Part shown: positions 55,201 through 64,000 of the stretch, piece by piece
Numbering within the stretch: position 1 is the stretch's first letter
Layout of the letters: every line of letters begins with the position of its first letter
Assembly (NCBI GenBank): GCA_964035545.1
Contig: OZ037770.1
Span: 446,001-510,000, forward strand
From: Bugula neritina
Lineage: Eukaryota > Bryozoa > Gymnolaemata > Cheilostomatida > Bugulidae
Reading direction: 5' to 3'
Length of the DNA: 64,000 bases
The notes under the pieces: model-generated
Databases searched by the model: none
Told to the model about the DNA's origin: nothing
Seen by the model: the letters and a program-made list of their open reading frames with translations, nothing else
Made by a program: the position numbers and the translations under genes

Positions 55201-57579
55201 ATGAAATCATTAAAAAGACCTTGCTTACTTCAACTCGTCTTCTGATAGAGACGCCGCGAGTGCCGGTCACCAGCAAATCTATGCTAGAATACTCGTCACT
55301 GGCAGTCCAAGAGATAGTAATGATGTTATCCGAAATAGTTACAGACATGTCTGGAGGAAAGTCTGGCCCTAAAAATAAGTATTAACTCTGAGAGCTTTAA
55401 AACATGTAATTTGGGACTCGAAAACTGTGTCATCAGTTCATAAATATTTAGACACAAACAAAAGTTTAAATTTAGAGATATAAATAAAAACATATTAAAT
55501 GAATAACTTCAGAATAGTATGATCTGCTGAGTAGTTACACATCTAAAATTTCAAAAAATAGCTTTTTTACTAAAAGAGTAAAATAAATTATTAATTCACA
55601 ACATTGAAGTTGTCATTTACACCATTCTTAGTATAAAATGTGCCACATTTAAATAAACTTAACACAGTCAACCAATCCCCACTTGATAAACTTGTTTATT
55701 TGTTTACTTGTGTCGAATTACTAGTAAAATTGAAGCTTTTAGTTTGCATTCTTAAAAAATTGTTTGACAAATTTATATTTGAGTGAAAAAAAATTGTTTT
55801 ACGAATTATAGCAAAGAAAAGTATATGAAATTGCCTTTTGCCGAGCAAATTATGTCAAAGTAAAACATCATATTTCACTTAAATGTTTATAACAATCAAA
55901 CTGTTTGATATCCAAATAAAAGATTAACATAAATAAGATCTGTTGAAATATTAAAATATTAAAGAGCCCTGATTTGAAAAGTAACGCGAAGTCTAACTTG
56001 TTAGATGAGTTTCTGGTTTACAAACCAATACCATACCTGTAGACACTGTAACACTGTCAGAAATTATGTAAAGTGTTTTTTCTGGATCTCCTATAACAGC
56101 GCTGAACAACTGGAATGAAACATCTCTGTTGCCTAAAAGATTTAGGCTTGTTCTCTCTAAACTTTGTAATCCTGGTTGAACTGCAAATAAATTGATCATA
56201 TCTTTATAGGCGAACCAGTGAAAAAAAATGCAATGGCTTTTAGGTTATACACAAAGGTACAACTTTAAAGACAACTACTGTCCTATTTCAAAGTTTTTTT
56301 AAGTATTAAAAATAAATAATCATATATTTAGACATCTATACAAAATGAAAGCATTAATTATTGAAAAGGAATTTTAGTTTTCAATAAAATTTAAACAAGA
56401 GTTGCACTTGAAGCTTACAGATTGCCTAACCTTAAAAGTTGTTAAAAAAGTTCACAGGTCAATCGTTTCCAGCTAGTGTAAAAAACTAGAAATTTTTTTA
56501 AATAATGGTCAGAGTTTTTGTGATATATACGACAAGCAAATGGCGTGATGGCTACACACTTGCATTATTAAAAAAAATTTTTTGTCATTAAAAATGGCCT
56601 TGACATGCTGGTAAATCAACAACTTGTCCTGGTGCTTTGCAATAAGGCAGAAAAAGTTATCCATGACTAGTCCATGTAATAAAACAATCCATATAAAAAA
56701 AATAATTTGAAGACATGTGGTTCTTTATTTGACAAAATGTAGAAACAGAAGAAAGGTGTCATTGTAGCTTTGACAAGGAAGAACAACCACTTAAACTGTA
56801 AAGAGAATAATCACCTGTTATTTTCTGTTCTGGACCACCTCCTGTAACAGAATACTTTACCACTAGTCCATTGTAAGCAGAACTTGCCCCTAATGGTGTT
56901 TTAGATGGAGGAGGAGCAATATAAAAAGATATCTTGTCATTTTCTCCATTGAAGGCAGTAAAATTTTGTGCTCTCATTGGTTCTGAAATATCAACTAGAC
57001 ATTTGTCTCATCATCTAGTGTTAAAACTTATAGATTATCATATAGAGTATAGACTATAACATCTAAACATATGAACATATGTTTAAATACAATTGTATCT
57101 GCATGGATGATGTTTGTCAAATATTATAGAAAGCTTATACACGTTGATATAATAACTCACAGGCTTCGCTGAGTAAATGCTCTAAGATAAAAAAACACTG
57201 TTTCATTTTCATTTTACACAACATTATTTAGGAGTATTTTACCGTATGAACTACATAATTAGCCGTAAAAAAAATTGAAAAATAATTTCTTTTCAAGTTC
57301 TCATGATTTGGTTTTTTTAGTTTCTCAAAATAGTAAGCAAGACTTTATAGTTGAAGATATTTATTTATGCACTTTCAGAGATATATAAATTTATTACCCA
57401 GGTTTAAGGATGTTGCTTCCTTAATCTTGACAGTATATTTAGGCGATACAGAAGCTATAAATCCTATTGTATACCGGTACCCGGGTGATAGGTTTGTGAA
57501 CTCTGTCTTAAAAGAAATACAAAGTGCCAATTTGAAAATATAAAATACTACTAAGATCATCCCTCTCTCTCTCTCCCTG

Positions 57580-57647
<68 letters not shown>

Positions 57648-57707
57648 TCCTTCTCTCCCCCTTCTCTCTCTCTCTCCTTCTCTCTCTCCCTCTCTCCTTC
57701 TCTCCCC

Positions 57708-57784
<77 letters not shown>

Positions 57785-57803
57785 TCTCTCTCTCTCCCTC
57801 TCC

Positions 57804-57838
<35 letters not shown>

Positions 57839-58553
57839 TCCCTCTCTCTCTTTTTCTTTTTATCCTTTCCAACCTCTCTCCCTCCCTTGATTTCTCTTTC
57901 CTTTTTTTGTAGAATTGCCCATTATGCTATCTTACTTACTTCTACCAGCTCAAAGCGGTCCCAGTCTGTTAATGAAACGAGCACAACATCTTTGCGCCGA
58001 AGCAACTTATTTAGTTTATTGATATAAAATTCACAATCGAGATGAATTGAGTAAGCTCCCGGTCTATGCGCTCCAAGGCGGATGTCAGCTGCCATGATGT
58101 AGTTACGTTTTTGGAACATTCTTAACGCTCTATCTACATATCTACAATTAATTCAGGTTTTTGCATTTTCTGTGAACTATATACAAACAAATTGTTCAGC
58201 TTCGAAACAAAACATGAATAAAATAATGTTTCTGGTTGGCTTTGTAAGTTTTCATGTCAATAAAAAATTAGCAACTGTTTTAGATATAGTTGTCAATAAA
58301 AGCCGACCAGTTTAGCAAATAACAGGTAGTATAAATTTAAAAAGAAAATAAGTAAGTGAGATAAAATAATTCTTTATAAAAATATTCTAGCATATAGTTA
58401 GAAATTTTGAAAATAAACGGCTTTGAGAAAAAATGGTGCCATTAAATATTCAGACAAAGTGGTTAGAGAAGACATATTAACTTACGCGTAGCCTCCATAA
58501 GCAGAGGGTAACAGATATATCCATACTATGATGACACTATATACATTGATCAT
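49201..58553 (-). CDS. Single-pass receptor with six fibronectin-III-like domains
   Basis: Fifteen minus-strand exons give 688 residues: 58486-58553, 57940-58141, 57398-57506, 56815-56982, 56037-56180, 55229-55368, 54628-54745, 53907-54061, 53603-53750, 53305-53475, 50887-51039, 50353-50435, 49917-50133, 49629-49704, 49201-49315. A signal peptide (VIIVWIYLLPSAYG) comes first. Six divergent FN3-like domains follow, each encoded by two exons with phase-1 introns between domains; motifs include LSPGYRYTIGFIAS and ISWNIQLTN. A transmembrane exon (LCVSSGALWLTACLFL) and a 38-residue Lys-rich tail without an enzyme domain end it. It should be an adhesion or recognition receptor on the cell surface, ligand unknown. 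Domain calls rest on pattern, not on a profile search. The large intron 10 is full of mobile DNA. Confidence 0.84.
50187..50290 (-). repeat. tRNA-like SINE, family 2, in FN3 intron 12
   Basis: The minus strand shows CTTGTGGTGTAATGGTTAG, GCTTGCAAGCC and a B-box CGGGTTCGAATCTC. The family flank GCCAAACTCAATACTA follows on the plus strand. Confidence 0.8.
51175..52540 (+). mobile_element. RTE-like LINE remnant, internally deleted
   Basis: The 5' part reads GGTTGACGTCAGGAAGAGCA, then frames with an AP-endonuclease signature (EIAAMMKTKKLEILCLQETR, AYAPQQG, YYSVIDYILV, ATQHRLMVMD). The 3' part encodes a tail such as RGRPN.IWMDTIRDDMKRL and ends near GACTATGACCGTATAGG. Stops and frameshifts break the frames, and no reverse-transcriptase core is seen between the endonuclease and the tail. 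It lies antisense in the large intron of the FN3 receptor gene. Family assignment rests on the endonuclease and tail pattern. Confidence 0.8.
52591..52757 (+). repeat. tRNA-like SINE, family 1, copy 2
   Basis: The head GGAGCAGCTGTGGTCTATGG, the TAGTAAACACA block and GATGTTAGAAAGAGCAAGC match the other family-1 copies. It sits about 50 bases after the LINE end. Confidence 0.8.
52805..53262. repeat. 28-bp minisatellite in FN3 intron 10
   Basis: About sixteen copies of a 28-base unit containing GACAACATGATGCAGGTGAC, with variants. It ends about 45 bases from the donor of exon 10. Confidence 0.93.
57555..57865. repeat. (CT)n microsatellite in FN3 intron 2
   Basis: About 300 bases of CT-rich repeats with CCCT and CTTT interruptions. 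It occupies most of the intron between exons 2 and 3. Confidence 0.95.
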
Positions 58554-59361
<808 letters not shown>

Positions 59362-62300
59362 TTATTGATCATTTTGCTCTGGTATGATGGACATCATTTT
59401 TGAGTTAACTAATGCTTGAGGAGCTGCCGGAGTCTTCAGCATTTCAGATTTCAAATTTGTTTCCCATTCTTTGGATCTGTTCCTAAACCAAGAATGTATT
59501 TATTATGTTGCTAACAAACTTATTTTAACAAATCATGCTGCAATTGAGCGAAACAATGACCCTTTATGTGTTTGCTTTTTTAAATCACAGCAATGTTAGG
59601 CAAACATTTTTTTATTACTAGATTTAGTAAATATAAATAAAAACAAAGGCAAAGCAACAAAATAACAAAATGAGAACAGCAGATTAGTTATTTGAAATGA
59701 GTCTTTGCATTCGAATAGTTAAATATAAAACTGACAGGAAATTAAAAATTAAGTTTATGCTTGTAGCTGTACAACCAACAGACTTACCCAAAGAAAAGAA
59801 TAGCTGTAATCCATAAGACTCCTGCACACACACAGAGTCTAACGAAACGACCAGAACTTATATCTACAGAATTCAACAGAACTTTAGTACTCAATCAATT
59901 TGTAACTTTCAGTCTCCAAAGATCATGAATCAAACGCAATAGATAGAACTAATTAGTTTATACAAGCTTTTTATCAATATATTTTACAAAACTGTAGTTA
60001 AAATTTGCTGCAATTATTTCAAAGTGATTTGAATGTTGGGATGAAAAATTAAGCAATATCTCTCTTTCTGTTGGTTGGTTATATCAAATACTAAAATATT
60101 TATTTAGCTAAATAAAAGATCATAACATGGCCCAGAACTACAATAAGAACTTAAGTACGATCTGAATTAAAAAAGAACTTAGGAAGCTGATATAGGTTAT
60201 TGCATCTAAATCTTACCTTTCATATCAATTTCTAGTAATACAGAGTTGCTTTTTAAACTAGCAACACCAGTGTCAGTCGAAACAACCGAAATGATAAATT
60301 CACTGGCCGGAAGGTCGTCTAATTGAATAGCAAATTCAGTTTCTGATATGTTGTTGTAGTTAGTGAAGTCATAATTCGTACAGATAAGAGGCTGATTTTT
60401 CTGGCATAAATTGATTTGAAATCTCTCTGATACCTAAAAGATGTAATTCATAATGATAACAAATAAGTCTCACCAATAAGGTACATTATTCAAAGTTATT
60501 TTTGAGTTATAGTATTTCATTTGCAGCTGTGGTATAAGGGTTAAAAAATTTGCTTGCAAAATCCAAAGTTTTGAGTTTAAACTTGGAAAAAGGCCTTTGA
60601 TAGTGCTACAAAAGATATCCAGTTATGATTTCTTTTGTGCCTCATCTGAATAAGTCCTTAGCCCAACTTAACAAAAACTTTTTTTATCAGGGATTTCTCA
60701 CAAAGATGGTGACTATAAACATGCATGGGTATTTCCTTTGAATCTATTCTGATTATTGAACTTACATTTGTCAGCTGAGCATTCCAGGATATCTTTATCT
60801 TATGAGGCTCCAGTTGCACTACGTTAACGTCTGTTGCAATGTTTGGTGCTGTCAAAACCACACACAACTTTCAATTTAATGTTTAAATCTAGCCATAGTC
60901 ACTTCAAGTAGAAAAATGTTTCTAAACGTGTACATAAAATGATAAATACTCTTTGGTTTCAGTAGCTTGTAAACATACGAGTTCTGAAGAATGTTGAGAC
61001 TGGATCAGATTCCTTTACTTCACCATTCTGTTCTGATACTAACACTACGGTAATCTTGAAAGTTCTGCCATTTGGCAGCTGGCCAATATTATCAACGACT
61101 CTGTTAAAGTTGGGTGACGTTAAAAAATCTTCTGAAAAGAAGCAAACATTTTGTGAAAGAGAGATTATAGTTCTTTTAAATCTCTGATCTAAAATCTTTA
61201 ATACTATTTGTGTAACAAGTGCTATGTAACAAGTGCTATGAAACAGGTGCTATGAAACAGGTGCTATGCAACAAGTGCTATGTAACAGATGCTATGCAAC
61301 AGGTGCTACTTATGTAACAGATGCTACTTATGTAACAGGTGCAACTTATGTAACAGGTGCTACTTATGTAACAGGTGCTACTTATGTAACAGGTGCTACT
61401 TATGTAACAGGTGCTACTTATGTAACAGGTGCTACTTATGTAACAGGTGCTACTTATGTAACAGGTGCTACTTATGTAACAGGTGCTATGTAAGAGTGAT
61501 GAGACAGCGAGTGCATCACATGTCATTTACCTTCATCCACAGTGTAGCTGAGCTGGTTTATAATGTTTTCATCATTAGTATCGGTTATGTTTACCAAAAC
61601 ACTCGAGAACAGGCAGTTTTCTGGCTTCATGAAAGATAGATAGTAACTACTACTTTTATTTTGAACATCTCTTTCTAGAAAGATGATGCTTTCAGGTGAA
61701 ACCACGGCTATAAAAATATACAATCTATTTAATAGACCCAAGGCTATGACAGTCTGAAATTGCATGTGTTATTACGCTATAAACACAGAATGTAGAGGCA
61801 TAATGAATGCTTCTTACATGTAAATATTGAAGCTGTAACGTTTGTGGTTACAATTTCCTTTGACTGAAGGTCTAAACTGATCAGCCAGATGGTAAACGAA
61901 CACTGTTTCCCTGATGGCATAGTCTCCACCCATTCCAAAGACGTTTTAGCATTCCACGCATATTTCTACATCAGACATACCAAAAGTAGGCACACTTGCG
62001 AAAGGAGTAAACTTACTTTTGTGGTCTTCAACTGTGTCTCTATATAATGTGATCTATGAATAAATTAAGCGATAACAAGTCATCTAGAATAGGACTGCAC
62101 TTAAATATTTGTTCCACTACAGAGAGCTTACTTGGTGAAAGTACCGACTACTACAATTCTCTGATGACTTGATGTTAAGTGAGTCATAGAACGTGCCGTC
62201 AAACTTCTATTCGAGCAAAACTGTAACTTGGTTTTCTGAACTTATACGTTTTGAGGATGCTATGAAGGCATTGAGTGGTAGAGGATCTGAAAAGTAATAA

Positions 62301-62734
62301 AATAACAATAGAAATAAACATTCCTGATATAAATACTATAACGTAGTATAGGCTACAATATTTTTAAACAAACTTTGCTGTGATTTTTTCTCTGTCTAAA
62401 GCAAGTAAAAAACTTATATATTTTATTGTAATATATGTTTTGGAACAAATATTTTAAACCTATCATTTCAAAATAATTTTTTAGTCTTTGTTATTTTTAT
62501 TTCAAAAGAGCAACTAAGCGATAAACACTTTGAAAATGTTTGCACTGTAATTTCTTTTACTATGAGCAATTTGGTGCAACAATAACAAGAATAATTTGAA
62601 GATATGCTACACTTACCCACTGATCTTGTATAAGATTTCTGTAGGTACAATTTATTGGCGTTAACTCGAAACCAAATCTGATAGTTGTTTCCCCGTGTCA
62701 CGTGAAATATTTGAGTAGTACTTGATTCTGGTGC
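59362..62734 (-). CDS. 3' part of a tandem FN3 receptor paralogue, with an in-frame stop
   Basis: Nine exons parallel exons 7-15 of the neighbouring receptor: 62617-62734, 62132-62286, 61818-61965, 61531-61707, 60979-61131, 60766-60848, 60217-60433, 59788-59863, 59362-59482. Seven have identical lengths to their partners. They encode the second half of domain 3, domains 4-6, a transmembrane segment ([17 protein letters not shown]) and a 39-residue tail. One TAG at 62207-62209 replaces the TGG (Trp) codon found in the paralogue (LEWEF there, LE-stop-KF here); everything else is open and spliceable. It may be a recent pseudogene, a null allele or a base-call error. The N-terminal exons would lie beyond 64000. 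Two mobile elements lie between this part and the window edge. Confidence 0.78.
60527..60727 (+). repeat. tRNA-like SINE, family 1, copy 3
   Basis: A diverged head (CAGCTGTGGTATAAGGGTTA), a poor B-box and the well-kept 3' body GTGCCTCATCTGAATAAGTC ... TTTCTCACAAAGATGGTGAC. It lies just before the acceptor side of exon 12's partner in the paralogue. Confidence 0.75.
61205..61495. repeat. 18-bp minisatellite in FN3 paralogue intron
   Basis: About eleven copies of the 18-base unit GGTGCTACTTATGTAACA, preceded by shorter CAGGTGCTATGAAA-like units. Since 18 is a multiple of three, it stays open in several frames, but it lies between the exons at 60979 and 61531. Confidence 0.93.
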
Positions 62735-62829
62735 CTACAATTCTAGTATTTTATACTTAAAGTAAAAAATCTATCAGCGGTAAATATTGCAAAGTTGAAT
62801 ACATTTATCTGTCAATGTTTTACAGACTA

Positions 62830-63631
62830 AAGCCCTGGCCACACGATCGTGAGAATCACACGAAATCGTCTATTTGACACGAAAAAACATTCGTACGAGA
62901 AAATTTGAGGTAATTCAAACGAAATCGTCATCGTTGGGTGTGCACAATGATGACGATGGACGAAAAATCACAATCGACGATAAGTACCATTTGATTGGTC
63001 AATAGAATTTTAGCAACAGTGATTATTTCATTTCTACTAAGTTTCTCTATTTGGCAATGTTCTGCTGCTTGTATCTTGTGCAAGACTCATTCACGGACTA
63101 ATAAAAATGACTTGTTGCCATCAAAGTGGTATATATATATATATTATACACGCCAAATATTTACTACAAATTTCAAAAATAGCATAAATTAAGTAGTATT
63201 ACTATGCCTATTTGCATCCAATTTACTAGTCTTACATCTATAGCAACTGTAAAGTATTTTGCGTAAAATAGCTATTGCAAGCATTATTCAATTCATATTC
63301 ACATGGTAATCACAGCGAAGCTTAAACTTTATAGCTTTGTATTTACGTGCATGAGTGAGTTTTAATTTTTTTTTTAATTTCATATGCATAAAAAATATTT
63401 TTAAAAACTTTACCAATAAACAAAACTAAAAAAATGTACACATAAAATACCAAAAAAGATAACAAAAATGGCAAAATTTTTCCTTTATAACTTATATAAA
63501 CTTGCGGTACCAATCTCGGCATAATGACTTTTCGTTTAAACGATCATGTGGCTGGTCAATACGAAAAGATAACTCACGAATAATCGTCACACGAGTTTCG
63601 TGTCATTCTCACGATCGTGTGGCCAGGGCTT
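62830..63631. mobile_element. 802-bp MITE-like DNA transposon
   Basis: Terminal inverted repeats of about 36 bases, with one mismatch, start AAGCCCTGGCCACACGATCG. TA flanks both ends (62828-62829 and 63632-63633), consistent with a TA target duplication. The subterminal region repeats CGTCATCG-like motifs. No transposase frame is visible. The GGCCACACG-type end recalls the element at 24567. Confidence 0.88.
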
Positions 63632-63653
63632 TAATACTACTCAAATTCACAAA

Positions 63654-63905
63654 AGTTTATAGTGCTATTCTTGTGAGAAACCCCTGATTTAACAAGTTTT
63701 CGTTAAAGCCGGCTATAAGAACTTGTTCAAAGAAGGTACAAGAGCAATTTTGTTAAAGCAGGCTAAGGACTTGTTTAAATGAGGCACAAGAGCAGTTTTG
63801 AATGGATGCTCTTCCTAACATCACCAATGGCCTTTTATCACGGCTCGAACCCATGACCTCATGTTTACTAAACGAACGCTTTAACCCGTAGACCACGTCT
63901 GCTCT
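63654..63905 (-). repeat. tRNA-like SINE, family 1, longest copy
   Basis: The minus strand begins AGAGCAGACGTGGTCTACGG, has GGTTCGAGCC as B-box, GATGTTAGGAAGAGCATCC, and two related copies of a GCTCTTGTGCCTCATTTAAA-like block. It ends TTTCTCACAAGAATAGCAC. The internal duplication makes it longer than the other copies. Confidence 0.82.
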
Positions 63906-64000
63906 ATTACAAACAAAAATTTTACATTGCCAGTTATTTCCTACTAGACATTAAACATCAACAGTGTTGGTATTGTGACAACATTGTTGTCTTTAGATCT

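Larger units (their letters stand above)
62735..64000. other. Intron of the FN3 paralogue running off the window
   Basis: No exon corresponding to exon 6 of the neighbouring receptor is seen. The stretch is mostly a MITE and a SINE (separate entries), so the intron is larger than its partner. Confidence 0.6.

Noticed and set aside
57159-57179. Possible 21-base microexon between FN3 exons 3 and 4
   Set aside because: It has AG and GT borders, but joining it to exon 4 would create a stop codon, while exon 3 to exon 4 directly stays open.
57375-57872. Arg/Glu-rich frame joined to the FN3 exon at 57398
   Set aside because: The Arg/Glu part is the (CT)n array in the intron; only the 57398-57506 segment is exon.

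Overview
This is a eukaryotic, almost certainly animal, nuclear window. It is AT-rich, its genes are split into many short exons with GT-AG introns, and it is dense in microsatellites, minisatellites, SINEs and small inverted-repeat transposons. The protein families (TRIM-type RING proteins, sushi/CCP modules, fibronectin III receptors, an ankyrin-kinase, a leucine-rich-repeat surface protein) are metazoan. Gene spans of 3-11 kb, multidomain recognition proteins and tandem paralogues would suit an early-branching or other invertebrate lineage such as a sponge, but the phylum is a guess. All gene models were built by eye from splice sites, reading-frame phase and agreement between paralogues. 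Exon ends may be off by a base or two, and UTRs are not defined.

Layout. Positions 1-2161 hold repeats and a SINE. 2162-6436 (+) is a seven-exon secreted or GPI-anchored leucine-rich-repeat protein. 8642-13011 (+) and 14039-21236 (+) are two tandem seven-exon TRIM-like genes with the same exon lengths except for one codon; the second carries a complete non-autonomous hAT element in intron 3. 22588-26159 (-) is an eight-exon membrane-anchored JmjC oxygenase. 26160-31019 is a gene-poor AT-rich gap. 31020-42337 (+) is a 16-exon secreted protein of eleven CCP modules plus a C-terminal fibrinogen-like region. 43037-48644 (-) is a nine-exon ankyrin-repeat protein kinase. 49201-58553 (-) is a 15-exon single-pass receptor with six fibronectin-III-like domains. 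59362-62734 (-) is the 3' part of a tandem paralogue of that receptor, running off the right edge and carrying one in-frame stop.

How the genes might work together: most products look extracellular, membrane-bound or ubiquitin-signalling, the kind of set found in recognition or innate-immunity clusters. No direct functional link is visible, so a joint role is only inference.

Mobile DNA is the other theme: two tRNA-like SINE families, a hAT element with a perfect 8-bp target duplication, two long-TIR MITEs, several fold-back elements, a perfect 96-bp-arm palindrome between AT tracts, and an RTE-like LINE remnant. Comparing the TRIM paralogues gives empty sites for two of the insertions.
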